Assembly (NCBI GenBank): GCA_948567375.1
Contig: OX419761.1
Coordinates: 30,418,243-30,482,242, forward strand
Direction of reading: 5' to 3'
Source of the DNA: Lunularia cruciata
Lineage: Eukaryota > Streptophyta > Marchantiopsida > Lunulariales > Lunulariaceae
DNA: 64,000 bases
The position numbers and the translations under genes are program-made. Positions within the stretch are counted from its first letter, which is position 1. Each line of letters begins with the position of its first letter. The notes under the pieces were generated by a model that was not told the DNA's origin, did no database searches, and was given only the letters and a program-made list of their open reading frames with translations. Shown here piece after piece: positions 1 through 11,126 of this stretch.

Positions 1-2117
1 AGATACTTTCCAATAGCCAGAAGATCATCCTTGTACAGTTCTTCTCTAAAGGGTAAGTTCAAGTCCAGCTCATGCACAACCACCATACAGTCATTTTTAG
101 CTCCTTCATAACATGCTCTAGACAACATATCAGCTACAGGATTGTCCTTCCCAGCTATGTACCTTAGCTCTGGATTAAACATCCGAATGAATGCTATCCA
201 ACGCAACATGGCAATGTCTAGAGTGTCACAGTTGGCAACCATTCCAAGCAGCGGCAAGCAATCTGTCTCTAGGATGACATAGGTCCCTATTAGGCAATTT
301 CTATCCTATCTTAGTGCTATCTTGGCACCCCACAATTCCCGTTTGATCAGAGGGTACCTCCGTTGCCGTTCCGTGAAGATCCTTGCTCCAAACCTTGCTG
401 CAAATCTGTTGCCGTTCTCGTCGTCTTGGCCCACATCCCAACCAGCAGCGTAGGGACTTGAGTCAACCGTAACTATAATTGGTCATCCACAGCGGTAGTC
501 AAGCGGGTGGAGCATAGGTGGGTTCTGCAGCGCTTTCTTCAGTTTTGCCATAGCAACCAAATGTTCCAGTCTCCAAACAAACCTGATCCTTTTCCTCAAA
601 AGTTGGTAGAGCGGCTCTACAACATGACCAAAGTGTGGAATCCATATATGGTAGAAAACGCATGCCCCTAAGAACCTTCTTACCTCCTGAACTGAGGAAC
701 AGTCCTTGATCTTCCCTATTATGTCCACCTTTTCCGGATTTGGCTTCCTTCCATACGAGCCACATAGGTGTCCCACCACAAGGATTTCTCCAAGTCCAAA
801 TGCCGACTTCTCTCCAGAGAGAGTCACCCCCGCTTCCATCAACCTTCTCAATATCGACTCCACATTTTGAATATGATCCATGACAAACCTCCTAATACCT
901 CCATCCACCAAAGTTTCATCTTTCTTGCTCTCTGTGCAGCCCTTGACAGGTTTATCATCCAAGAATGGATGGGTCTTCTCAGGGATAAAAGACTGCAAAA
1001 TTCGATTCATAGCGCTTTGCATATGCACCACAAAGTTAGTAGCCCCCATTGGGAGAGTGCACATACGCATCAGCCCTAATGGTGTTCGCATCGTGGTTAT
1101 GTCCCGGCTCCCTTCAGCAAGCTGAAACTGATGATAACCTGAATACAAATCTCCTATAGAATAGATTGCCCTCCTTGCAACCTCCTCAGCAAACTCATCT
1201 ACAGCCGGTCCAACACCAGAATTCCGGATTGTTACCTTATTTGGCGGTTGCATATCCTGTATGAACCGCAACTTACCATTTTTCTTCCGGATGGTGAACC
1301 AGCAATTTGAGTATGGCGCTTCTGATGGTTCTAAAATCTTTGCCTGAACTTTCTCCTTCAATAGTTCTGTCAGCTGGGGCAGAAGTGCCTTTGGCATTGG
1401 TATTGGTCTCAGATCCCACGGTACATGCGGAACCGTGAAAATTATCATCGGTGTGATTTCCTGTGGGTTCACACACCCAATCTCCTTGATCTTGAAAGCA
1501 AAAGCCTTCCCGCACCTCCCAATCATTTCCTTAAATGCACGGTGCTCAACTTCTGTGAGCAATCCATCCCTTCCGACCGTAAGCTCATCCAAGGTCTCTT
1601 TAGTAAACGAATGACCAATATCCTTTTCCTGCCTCAATCTTGGTTCCTCTCTAGTCCTACGCATCAAATCAGAAGCATCCAATGGCAATGGGACAGCAAT
1701 AGGACGAACCTTTTTGTCCACTGTTTTGTACTTAGTGTCACATCTCACTTCATGAACCAACTTTGAAAGTGTTTCATGAAGCTCCCTTCCTATTTCAATC
1801 ACGGGTTTTCCTTTCTCCATTGCCCCGATCACCTTCTGGACTGCCCTACCTTCTCCCCAATCCTCCAAAAGTCCAATGATAGTCTCGCTATCATCCATTT
1901 CCCTTGCTGTTTTCAGAACTCTCTCTTTCCCTTTCATTCTCTTCTGCAAAATTCTTGTGGTACTCCCTACATGTGCAAAGCAAACAGTTCTACCACTCTG
2001 GATTCCCACATAGGTCCTATCAAAACAGTCCTCCTCACTGATCTCTTGCAGTGGAATGTAGCATAGGGCGCCTTGTTCCCCCACCTTCTCTGACAAGACG
2101 CCTAGTGGAAACCCCAC
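1..2117 (-). pseudogene. G1 pol: reverse transcriptase and RNase H, two in-frame stops
   Basis: This part of the polyprotein copies element RNA into DNA (RT) and degrades the RNA strand (RNase H) in cytoplasmic particles. RT motifs are visible in order: C-W-F-T-I-R-K-K-N-G-K-L-R-F, S-I-G-D-L-Y-S-G-Y-H-Q, L-P-M-G-A-T-N-F, then the catalytic box F-L-D-D at 954-965 and G-A-C-V-F-Y-H-I-W-I-P in the connection region. The frame is open from 2117 to 485. A TGA at about 482-484 replaces what looks like an Arg codon, after which V-T-V-D-S-S-P starts RNase H. A TAG at 306-308 is a second stop. Later RNase H motifs (I-K-R-E-L-W-G-A-K, E-T-D-C-L-P-L-L) and D-N-P-V-A-D-M-L-S-R are still readable. The region upstream of the RT motifs (first about 200 residues) is a linker I do not recognise. 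Confidence 0.85.
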
Positions 2118-2740
2118 CTTCCAGTAGGCTTTTCTGGATCCCTTAACTCTCTCCTGTTCCTATCGCTGCTTGGCAACACATTAGGGAATTGCACTATCCT
2201 GGTTCCATTCTGACTTCTAACTTTTGCCACATGAGTCCCATCATTCAGAACTTTGCTCTCCATTCTAAATTGTGTAATGAAGGGCTGTCCTAGAATCACC
2301 AGGTAGGGCAAGGTATCATGCACGAACACATTAATAGGCTCTACCACATTCCCTATCTTGATTTTGACATCCGATCAAGCTCCCTACAATGTATTTCTGG
2401 TTCTATTCACTGAGTTTACCTTCCAATCAATGTCATGATCCACCTTCCATCGCCCTTCATTGTAGACCGCCTTTGACATGAGATTGACCTCAGATCCGGA
2501 ATCAATCAGCGCTCTCACCGGTGCTTTCACTCCTTGCATCTTGATCTCGCACTTGCTGCAACTTCTTGCCCAAAAAGAGTCTTGAACCTCTTCTGACAAG
2601 GGCACAAAAGACTTCTCATCCTCAAGAGCAGCATCATAGACACGTGCTTCTCGGGTCTCATCCTCTGGTTTTTCCTGTTCAAGCTCAAGCCCAAAAGTTC
2701 CCACCTCTCCTTCAGCCTCACTCCCGTCCTCGTACAGCAA
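2102..2740 (-). pseudogene. G1 aspartic protease region, frameshifted
   Basis: The protease would cut the Gag-Pol precursor. Two open pieces in different frames lie between gag and RT. The first (2384-2740) contains V-R-A-L-I-D-S-G-S-E-V-N-L-M, the retropepsin active-site loop with D-S-G intact, preceded by a glutamate-rich stretch. The second (2102-2347) contains Y-L-V-I-L-G-Q-P-F, matching the conserved I-L-G-x-P-F motif near the end of plant and fungal retropepsins. A frameshift between 2347 and 2384 separates them. The last residues overlap the start of the RT frame by about 16 bp, so PR and RT were probably one polyprotein. Confidence 0.75.
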
Positions 2741-2767
2741 GGATGTGTGCGGTCCTTCCTTGTAAAA

Positions 2768-3889
2768 TCATTTCTTCTTTGCCTTGACAAGGATAAGGTC
2801 TTGCACATCCTTCCTCAAGCTACCAAAGAACTCTTCGTTTGTGAAACCCCTCACCTCTTGCTTCCAGAACTTTTTGGCAATCTCTTGCGGATCCAGTTCC
2901 ATTTCTATGTCCCAGCTCAATAGCCAACCCGGCCCCTTCCTAGGAGATCTCTCTCCCGGCTTTTGGTTTGCTGCCCCTTTTGTGTCCATTTGTGACTCTT
3001 CTCCAACGCCGAAATGTTGATCCCTGCTCTTTTGCGCATCGCTGAACTGCACCTCTTTCCTTCTAACCTGTCTCCTCTCCGGTTCTACTCGCTGTTGCTT
3101 TTCCCTTGGCTGCCCTTCATTATCTGCCCGTTGATCAGATTTTTGTTTCTCTTCCACCATAGCATCCCAAGTGGCACCAACTTCAGCAGTGATGGCAGTT
3201 ATTACCACCGGCATATCCCACCCTGATTTCCTCCGGACCTGCTCTGCTAGTCTCTTCTTCTCAACCTCTCCTAGATCTGCACATTGCTTCACTTCACTCA
3301 TTGCACTATACACACTAGGCTCAAATGCAGTGACTGCCATACTTACTTCACGTTTGCCCATGTGTCTTTCCAGCAGCGCCTTCATCCCTTCCTTGTTACC
3401 GTTCAGCGGTATTGGCTCCCAAGTATCATAGAAGGCTATCTTCTTCATCCCGGGTTCTCCAACAAACTTCACCCACTGTTTGCGTACTGCTTCTGATAGC
3501 TCTTGGCAGTCCCTTTTGGCATGACTCTTACTGTCACACCACATGCACCCATAGGGTTGCCTCCTCTCTCCATCCGTCCTTGCAGTGCTACTCCCACTCT
3601 GCAAGTGGTCGACCTTGGTGGTCAGAATCTTCAACCCCTCCATCAGTCGCGAGATCTCATCCATTGCCCCTTCTTTGGGCATCTCACTCATTTGCTGTCC
3701 CTCCTTCCCTCTCCCGGACCCAACCACGTTCCTCCAATTAGGCGCTTTGGCTATTGCTTCTTCATCCAACTCTCTCTGCCTCCGCCTGCGGCTTACCCAG
3801 ACAACCGCCTCCTCAATCTTTCCCCACTCTACCGCCCCCAACCGATCAGGTTGGAGCAAATTGAGTGCATACTCCAACTCATCCCACAA
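2768..3889 (-). pseudogene. G1 gag, C-terminal half with CCHC zinc knuckle
   Basis: An open frame of 373 codons. Gag forms the particle shell, and the zinc knuckle binds element RNA. A classic C-x2-C-x4-H-x4-C knuckle is present at residues 115-128 (C115, C118, H123, C128). It follows a basic stretch (R-R-R-R-Q-R-E) and an amphipathic segment (residues 75-100) that could coil. After the knuckle comes a charged linker rich in K, E and Q with another basic block (R-R-Q-V-R-R-K-E-V) and then the segment leading to the protease. It has no ATG context of its own and is the continuation of the N-terminal gag piece at 3905-4462. Confidence 0.75.
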
Positions 3890-3904
3890 ACGACTATCTG
3901 CAGC

Positions 3905-4462
3905 TCATAGAAAGTAGTTAGACCTCTGTTGTCTAATGGACTCGGCTTCACAAGCTGACAGATGCCCCAGTCTCTTGTTAAACTCTCTTAGGAGATCTTG
4001 AGGGCCCAATTTTTTACTCCTATCATTCACCCAATCCAAGAACATGGCCTGGGTGACGCGATCTGCATCCTGCAGCAAGAATTCCTCTTTCATCATCTAG
4101 GAGAACTCCTCCCATGTCTCCGCCCCTCGCACCAAGCCCTCAATCACCCTCCTGATTTTGAGCTCAGCCAACGTAGGAAACCTAGCAATGGCAATGTTCT
4201 CATCTAGATCATGAAGCTTAACCTCTCTCTAGTAGACCTTCAGGTACTTGGTCACATCCTTACCATCAAATTCTCCTTGCTGATCTACCACAGCGCGCAG
4301 ACACTTTGTGACTTGTGAAGACTGCGCTCTCACCTTGTCTCTTTCCTCGTCTTGATCCTTCATGGCTCTCATGGTTGCCATGACAATCAGTGAGATCTCC
4401 TGTTCCCTTGTCATAGCTAAAGATGAAGCCTTTGGGCCCATCTCTACCTCAGGACAGCTCAC
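3905..4462 (-). pseudogene. G1 gag, N-terminal fragments
   Basis: Two short minus-strand open pieces (4229-4462 and 3905-4096) in different frames precede the zinc-knuckle gag. The first begins M-S-C-P-E-V-E-M-G about 90 bp downstream of the primer-binding site, as expected for a gag start, and contains E-F-D-G-K-D-V-T-K-Y-L, a typical gag motif (F-D-G-x-D-V/P-x-x-Y-L). The second contains L-R-E-F-N-K-R-L-G-H-L-S and a C-x-x-E-S-I-R segment. Stops and frame changes between the pieces show that the gene is broken. Confidence 0.6.
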
Positions 4463-4548
4463 TACTGTCCACTTAGATCAGAACAATCTGTCCTTGTTCC
4501 TTTCCCCAACTCCAACTAGTCGTAATGTCTAAGCACAAGCCTCGAGAT

Positions 4549-4566
4549 TCCCCAGCATGGTCGCCA
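4549..4566 (-). promoter_or_regulatory. G1 primer-binding site
   Basis: On the minus strand this reads TGGCGACCATGCTGGGGA. It begins with TGG (complement of the tRNA CCA end) and ends with CTGGGGA. The pattern TGGCGAC-x5-CTGGGGA resembles primer sites described for Tat/Ogre/Athila-type plant gypsy elements. It lies about 90 bp before the first gag ATG. The exact tRNA cannot be assigned without a tRNA set. The LTR 3' end should lie a few bases upstream on the minus strand. Confidence 0.6.
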
Positions 4567-7500
4567 CTATATCGCGGGGATCATATGGTCTCGAGATTGC
4601 ACTGGGCACCTGGCTGCCTGCGCTTAGGCTTTTGGATTGTTTTGTCCTTCTCGTACCGTCTATTATTAGTCCCGGCTCATTATTCTCAACCTCTTGTTTG
4701 GTCTATTATCCTCGGCTTTAGTATGTTTTGGGTTTGGTGGGTTTTGCAGTTCTGGTCCAAACTGATATTCCAAGGAGAATGATCTGGTGGGGTTTTGTGG
4801 AGTTATCCACAAGTTATGTGACCTGACTCAATCCCGGGCAATTAGTTAAATGTGCTGACCCATCTACATAAGCTGGACTGAGTGTAAAAAAAAACATTAT
4901 TATTATTTTTCTCACCGTTGTTTGCACATCAAGTACACACTCTCAATCACTAAAATCTCATTTCCATTTCAATTCCAAGTTTTGCAGTTTATAATCCTTT
5001 GAGCCATGACACACGGCTCCTAACCCAACAGTGACCAAACCAAGGCACACTGACCAGCCAAGCACATGAAGAAAGACAACAAATTGAGCAGGTCCTATTT
5101 CCTATTCCTTACAACTCGTCATCTCCTTGTTCTGCAGCATCTCCAATTTGTTGTTCTTTCCAAGTCTCCACTGCCCAGTAGGTCCTTCCTCGGGATTCTC
5201 CTTTCTCTTTGATATTCCGGTATGTTAGATTTTCCCAAACGCTCTGCACTGCTCTTGCCATAGGATTCTACGCCTGGTAGAAGCTCCTGACAAATCCCGT
5301 ATCGAGTTTCTATGTCCAGTCCTCGTATTATCTTGAGCTGAACATGACTTCTCTCTTCTTTTGTTCCTGTCCACCTTTCCTTTGTAAGCTAGTTTGGCCT
5401 TTCCTCTCTGCTCTTTGAGTAAGTTTCGGATGAACCTTCGACTAGTAACAGATTCTTTGTCCAACCAACGTTTCGAGATTTTCTGTCCTCCAAAACCCTT
5501 TGAGATTTTTCTATTCTTGCCAAGCCCTTAGGGACACCTCTGCCCTGCTAACCTTTCTGCTGATTTTTGTTCTTCCAAATACCTTCCCTGTTTTTCCCTT
5601 GCGATTTCTTCTCTTCTTCTCCTTTTGAGACTAATTGTCCTCTTCGAAGATCCTTTTTTTGATCCTGGCTAAACCCTCTCCATGCTTCACAGTCCTTTGT
5701 ATTGCCAATAGGAAGTTCTTCTCTTGAGCTTCTCACTTAACGCTACTCTGTCAGTTTGTCAGCCAGATTCCCTTCCCCTGAACCCTGACCCTTCCTTTGT
5801 CATTGACCCTTACTGTCTATTTCCAAATTCAAACCATTCTACGTTCTTGTTTCTCTAAGGAAAATCAACACCGTCCTCTAAAATCCCACACTGTTCTATC
5901 AATCGTCAGCCAACTTATCTTCACGTGAATCCTACTTCTCCCTTCAAATTTCAAATTTACTGCTTCTTTGAGAACTCAAAATCTATTCTCTTCTGCCTTC
6001 TGCCAACCTCAAATCTTACTGCCTTCCCTAAAAGCCCCTTCGATCACTCCTATCTCTCCTTCACCTCCTTCCTTTCATTTCCCTATCCTTCTTTTGATTT
6101 CTGGTCATGTCTTTCTTTTTTGCCAATTACCTCCTTTTGATTCCCAAAACAAAATCCTGTTCTCTCTTCTTGCGATTTTTCAGAAAACCCCTGCCTTCTC
6201 TTGATTCTTTGCCTTTTCTTGCTTCCACAATCTTTCACTTCTTTCTGTATTTTCTGTAATTCTCCTCCTTTTTTTTTGACTCCACGATACTTCACTCCTT
6301 CCTGTCTCCACGATCCTTCACTCCCTACTCTCTAAACCTTTTTGTTTATCCCCTTGTCATTCCAATTCCGTTTTTCCTTTCTGTATTTTGTATTCCTCAA
6401 ATCCATAGTCACCTATCTCCCTTCAACCTCTCTTTTCCCTGTTTTCACTCTCTTGATCCTTTCCTTTCTGTCCTTCTTCTCCCGTCGATCCTTACTGCTC
6501 TCTGCCAAAATCCCAAAAATCTCTTCTCATTTTCCCTTCACTCTATTCCTAAAGAGCCTTCCTGACTCCTCCTACACGACCATTCCAAGTCCTTTTGATT
6601 CACTTCCTTCCTGCCCACCTTCTGTCCTCTACCAAAACTCGAAACCCTCTGTCTCCTTTTTCTTGAAAAATTTCTGCAACTTTTTCATGCAACTTTCTCT
6701 CTTGAAACTCCTCTCCTCATTCCCTGAAACTGTCCTGCCCAACCTTGTCAACTTCACTCTCTAAAACCTCTACTGTCCAGCCCTCATCTTCTCGAAATCC
6801 TACTCCTTTCTTCTCACGAAAATTTCTGCCACTTCTCTTGAAAATCCTCTGCAAACTTCTCTCTTGAAATCCTCTGGAATTTTCTGAAAACCCTCAACCC
6901 TTCCTCACTTTTGATTATTCTCCTTGTCAAGAACTCCTGCCCACTCTTCTCTTGAAACCTCCCCTGTCATGTCCGGAAACTTCCTGTTCAACCTTCCTCA
7001 CTTTCCAAAAGCCCTCAGCCTTTCCTCTCACAAATATTTCTACCACTTCTCTCAAAAATCCTTTGCAAACTTCTCTCTCGATACTTCAATTCCCTTGTCT
7101 GAAAACTCCTTTTGTTCTTTCCCTGTCACCCCAACCCCTCTTCCAATTCTTGTGTCCTTCCAAGTCTAACCCTCTGATCTCTCACTTCATGTTTTCCCGT
7201 AAAACCCTTTTTGATCCTCTATCCTTCCAAAACCCTTCTAACTGTTCCTGTCACTCCCAAAAACCCCTTGACCTCCTTGTCTCCTTCGCTTTTCCTTTGT
7301 TGCCGCTACCCAACTCTGCCTTCCATTCTTTCCCCGTTCCCCTTTCTCTGCCCACGATCTTCCTATTTTTCTTCCGTTTTCTGTCCCTCTTGCCTTTTGT
7401 TTTTCCCCTTCTTGATTCCTAAAACCTCTTTATGTTTAGGAGTCCCCTCTTCTTGCTGCTCTGTTATTTTATTCCTTTCCCCTTGCAGAAGTGCTCGATA

Positions 7501-7783
7501 CCTCTCTATCATTCAACAAAGCTCTTCCAGATTTATCGATCTTCTCCTTTCCTTCCTTTCTCAAAAATTCCAGCTACCACTCCTTACCAAGCTCATCTGA
7601 CATTCTTTTTTGAAAGCTCTCTGCTGTCCAGTCCTCATCTGTCCTGAATTTTCATACCTTGTCAGCATGTGCCCTCCCGCAAGACTTTCACTGAAAAAAA
7701 AACCCTCTACTGTCCAGCCCTCCTCTTCTTGAAATCCTGCAACCACTCCTTACCACTCTCATCTGGCTTTTTCCCGACGACAG
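4567..7783 (-). mobile_element. G1 LTR/leader region (5' side), truncated by U1
   Basis: The sequence beyond the primer-binding site should be the 5' LTR. No second copy is in the window, so its ends cannot be fixed by alignment. A TTATAAAC-like box on the minus strand near 4987-4994 is a possible promoter. From about 5140 to 7783 the plus strand is strongly pyrimidine-rich. If all of it is LTR, the LTR is over 3.2 kb and truncated. No coding region is supported: the open frames seen here are low-complexity translations of the CT-rich strand. Confidence 0.45.
5140..7780. repeat. 2.6-kb pyrimidine-rich (CT-rich) tract with degenerate internal repeats
   Basis: The plus strand is almost devoid of G over long stretches and rich in CTT, CCT and TTC runs. 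It is built from loosely repeated phrases such as CTCTTGAAA(T)CCTCTG and CTGTCCAGCCCTC (near 6771, 7622 and 7705). Near its right end, two blocks containing ACCACTCCTTACCA (about 7575 and 7740) recur with a period near 165 bp. On the G1 coding strand the tract is purine-rich. Long open frames within it are a by-product of missing stop codons in low-complexity DNA. Confidence 0.8.
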
Positions 7784-9930
7784 CGGGTGATGAGCAGGGA
7801 GCCATGTTCTTGGGGAAGGGAGAAGTAGCGGAAGAAAACCAAGAAGTGAGAGATGTCTTCTCTTCAAAACGCACAAAGAATGGCTACAAAGTTGAGAGCT
7901 ATAAAGACCCTATGAGGAGAGGCATCATAAATGCAATGATGGCTATCTTGAAGCCGGAGCAAACAACTTATGTGATGAAATATCAAGCGGTGTTCTTCCA
8001 CAAGATGTTTGCAAGGGAGCAAATCAATTGGGCAAAGTGCTTTCATCAACATGCAAGAAAAATGGTGTGGAACTTGTGAGACAAGTCACCTCCATACTAC
8101 ATTGTGCCGTTTGCAGCCCATTTCTACTTGGGACTAAACTTGTTGAACACAGCGGAGAGACACAAGATAGTGCTGCACTTCCCCCCGATTTGAGAAGAGA
8201 TGTTGATACAAAGGAGCAGCAATACATCTTGTAGATAAGAAGTAGTAATGAGTATTATGCACAGACGGGGCAGAGTGTGCAATTGAAGGTGAGCACTCCA
8301 AAGTCAAAGAAGAAGAGTCGACAAGGAGAAGAAGAAGTAGCGGTGATGAGACCTCAGGAAGGTCAAGAAGGTAAACCCAAGGAAAGAATTGGTGGTAATT
8401 GCATTGTCAAGTGAAGAATCATAAGGGAGGTTGAGTGCAAGTTAGAAGATTCAGACAAGGAGGAAGAATCCAAATTCACATAGTAGAGTGGTAATATGTG
8501 CAAGAGAGTGCAGAGGGAGTGGAGATGCAATTGGTACTTGAGGAGGAAGAAAGAAAGATGGAAATGGAAGAATAAGGTAAACCAAGACCCAAAGACAAAG
8601 TTTTAGAGCAGGAGGAGAAGAGGGTGACCATTCAAAGAGAAGTCTATTCCAAAAGGAAGGTGAATTATGAAGCGGGACCAAGTAATGTAAGAGAAGTAGA
8701 GAGTGGAAGTTTGGGGAGCAAAGAATCCATCCCAATAAGGCGATTACGGCTGAGAAGGCGAGTGTCAAGTGAAGAAGAGGCAAAGAAGGAGAAAAGTCTG
8801 CAAGTCAAGGTAAACCCAAGTGAAGGAGTAGAGTATTTGCAAGAGGTGGTGTGCCTATTGATAGCAAAGTTGGAGCAAAAGAAGAAGGAGATGCAATTGA
8901 AGTGTCCGGAGGTGAAGACTGTGTTGCAAGTGTTAGCAAGATTAGAGGAAGAGAACTCAAAGTTGAAGAAGAATATAACCCAAGGTGAGGAGGAGATGGA
9001 AGTACTACGAGTAGATGCAATAGTACAGAACCAGGTAATTGAAACCTTAAAGAAGGAAGTGGGGAGTAGAGAGAGAATGATAGAGTAGAATTTCATAGCA
9101 AGGGAAAGATAGATAGTGGAGTATGAGATCTTGAAATAACAATTTGTTGATTCACAATTAGAAATTATTCATCTTATGGTAAGAGTAACAGAGAAGGAGC
9201 AAGAGCTTGATAGAGTGATGGAGAGTGTAGAAGAGCAGGAGCAGCTCTGGCAAAGAGAGTTGACAGTGAGATATAGAGAAGAAAAAGGATTGAGGGAGAT
9301 ACTTTGTAGTTTGGAGGAGAAGATTGTTCAGAAGGAGAAGGAGACGGAGATAGTGAAAGCCGAGTTTGAGGTAGAACTGGCAATGTATAGGGAGGATTGG
9401 CTTGCAGATCAAGAATGGGAGAGAAGAATGAGACTTGAGCCATTGAAGGAGATTGTAACAAAGACGAATGCGATGTTGAATACAAAAGCCAGCGTCAGGA
9501 TTGAAGAAACAAGATTGCACGAGTTGAAGTTGTTGGTGCAGAAGATGAGGAGGAGAAATACAAAGGATAAGGACTTGAATGCCTTGCTAATTAGTCTTAG
9601 AACTTGTGTAGATAGGAAGACATTAGAAGTGGAAGATAATATCACGATCAAATTAGATTTAGTTAAGTTGGAGATAGATAAACTTCAGAAGGATGTAAGA
9701 GCAAAGCCCAAAGTAGATGACATAGGAGTACAAATATCTTTGGAGCTACATTGGAGATATTAGAGAATGGGTCGGGAGATAGAGATTTAGACAAGTTATC
9801 TGTTATGGGAATTGTAGATCAGAAAGAAGAAGTAATAGAATTGGTAGTTGTGAAACCCAAGGATAGAGTAGTGTGTGAAGTTACATTGGGTTTAGAAGCC
9901 AAGGAAGAAGTAGACATCGGATTGGAGTAG
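7784..9930 (+). pseudogene. U1 copy of the U3-borne coiled-coil protein gene, truncated and broken
   Basis: The N-terminal part is missing. Readable pieces are: the middle of the N-terminal domain (7801-8080: N-G-Y-K-V-E-S-Y, Y-V-M-K-Y-Q-A-V-F-F-H-K-M-F); the charged linker (8280-8800, with K-K-K-S-R-Q-G-E); the coiled coil (8820-9090 and 9176-9760, with R-L-E-E-E-N-S-K-L-K-K and E-K-I-V-Q-K-E-K-E); and the family C-terminus V-D-I-G-L-E followed by TAG at 9928-9930. Several TGA, TAG and frameshift lesions interrupt it. The C-terminus matches U3, U4 and U5 and marks the true end of the frame. Confidence 0.75.
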
Positions 9931-10048
9931 TAACAATTTTGAGATTTGAAGAGGCAAATATGAAGAGGTGCATTGTCATTTAGGATCTGTAGGTTAAGAA
10001 AGTTGTTGTAGAACAATATAGTTGTTAGTAACTATCAAGTGCTTTGCC

Positions 10049-10057
10049 TATTTAAAG
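10049..10057 (+). promoter_or_regulatory. TATA-like box of LTR U1
   Basis: TATTTAAAG lies 675 bp before the LTR 3' end. The same position is kept in U3 (679), U4 (675) and U7 (668), so this is probably the LTR promoter, placing the upstream reading frame in U3. Confidence 0.55.
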
Positions 10058-11126
10058 GAAGCATTTGTAGTCATATGTTGTTCAATGCCATAATTTTTGA
10101 GAATAGATAAAGCAAAGTGCTATGAAGTAGTGCTATGAAGTAGTGCTTGTTGTTTAAGCTTAATTCTGAGCATCAATTTTGTGTCTATGTTTGTGAGTGT
10201 TGGGAGAATTTTAAAGCAAATCAGTGTGTTTGTTGGATGTTGGATTTTGCAACCTTGATCTTTACTTTGTGTGTTTGATCTTGAGTGAAGTGTAATCGGA
10301 GCAATGCCTTGACAGATTTGAGAGGAATTGTAATGTTAGTAGTATTTTGCATTTGTGAGTGCAATGCAAAGTTGATGTGAAGCAATTTTGATCAAGGAAG
10401 TTGTGCCTTTAGTGGAGAGGTGGAACACAATTTTGAGGCAAGGTCATTTTACAGTGAAGTGCCATTTTCAAGAGAGACTAAATCATCACAATTAAGATTC
10501 TTTGGAAAGATTTGATGGAGTTGTGATTAAGTGTGATACTACTGCGAGTTAGTGCTTGTTACTCTCTATTGGGTGTAGTTTCTACCTGAGAGATTAAAGA
10601 AGAACCCAAGAAGAACTGAACTTGTTACTTTGCTTTGTATTTAACCAATTTTGAATTGTATCTCTATGGGAACAAACTTTACTTACCTGATTACCACAAA
10701 AGTGATATTTGTCGGGTTGTCACAAGTACCTACATTTTTTTGACAAGTTTTGAAGAAGAAGTGTATTGAGGAAGCCAAATTATGAAGAAAAGAATGGACT
10801 TATGTGTCTTCAAAGTAAACCCATAGATTTTGATCTTGGGTCGAGAACCGGAAGTACTCGGATGGGGTTATAAAGAGACAAAACCAAAGAAAAGCATCTT
10901 TGGAACAAGAAGCACAGGCCAATATGAAGAAGATGTAATAACGTTTCTATGTGTTAGGCCAGCCAAGAAAGTACACTTAAAGAAATGGTAGAGGCAGGAG
11001 AAGCATACCTTGAAAGTGATAGGAAACAAACATGCAGAAGAAGTGGGAGTCAATTTTGAAATCAACTAAAGAATGACTACACTTTGAGATACTATAAAAT
11101 TATGATTGCACAAGGAGAAATCAAAC

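Larger units (their letters stand above)
1..7783 (-). mobile_element. Ty3/gypsy retrotransposon G1 (5' LTR/leader to RNase H, runs off the window)
   Basis: On the minus strand, reading from high to low coordinates, the order is LTR/leader (4567-7783), primer-binding site (4549-4566), gag (about 2768-4462), aspartic protease (2102-2740), reverse transcriptase (483-2117) and RNase H (1-482). PR-RT-RH order identifies an LTR retrotransposon. The RT has an FLDD box followed by K-P-V-K-G, a combination I associate with fungal-type gypsy elements rather than with the common plant chromovirus, Tat or Athila groups. Integrase and 3' LTR must lie left of position 1. The high-coordinate end is cut where long-LTR copy U1 begins at about 7784. 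Gag and protease are broken by frameshifts, but the RT frame is open over 544 codons. Confidence 0.85.
7784..10724 (+). mobile_element. Long-LTR copy U1, 5'-truncated
   Basis: This is homologous to U4 and U5 from about 400 bp inside the U3-borne reading frame to the LTR 3' end. The 5' boundary near 7784 falls where the G1 pyrimidine-rich DNA stops and a GAGCAGGGAGCC-type sequence shared with U5 (about 40322) begins. The 3' end is the family terminus GGGTTGTCACA at 10714-10724. U2 follows at once with no spacer. U1 belongs to the same subfamily as U4 and U5, sharing F-L-G-K-G-E and E-V-R-D in the N-terminal domain. Confidence 0.8.

Noticed and set aside
4987..4994. TTATAAAC on the minus strand as the definite G1 promoter
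   Set aside because: The LTR ends are unknown and AT-rich boxes are common, so it is only mentioned as possible in the LTR entry.
5925..7647. Many plus-strand open frames rich in Ser, Pro, Leu and Phe
   Set aside because: They are translations of CT-rich low-complexity DNA, overlap each other in several frames and show no domain.
8665..9520. Minus-strand open frames opposite the coiled-coil gene (also at 36703-37689, 40785-42347 and 33065-33367)
   Set aside because: They are mirror frames of Lys/Glu-rich codons (Phe/Ser/Leu-rich on the other strand) and do not keep shared ends across copies.
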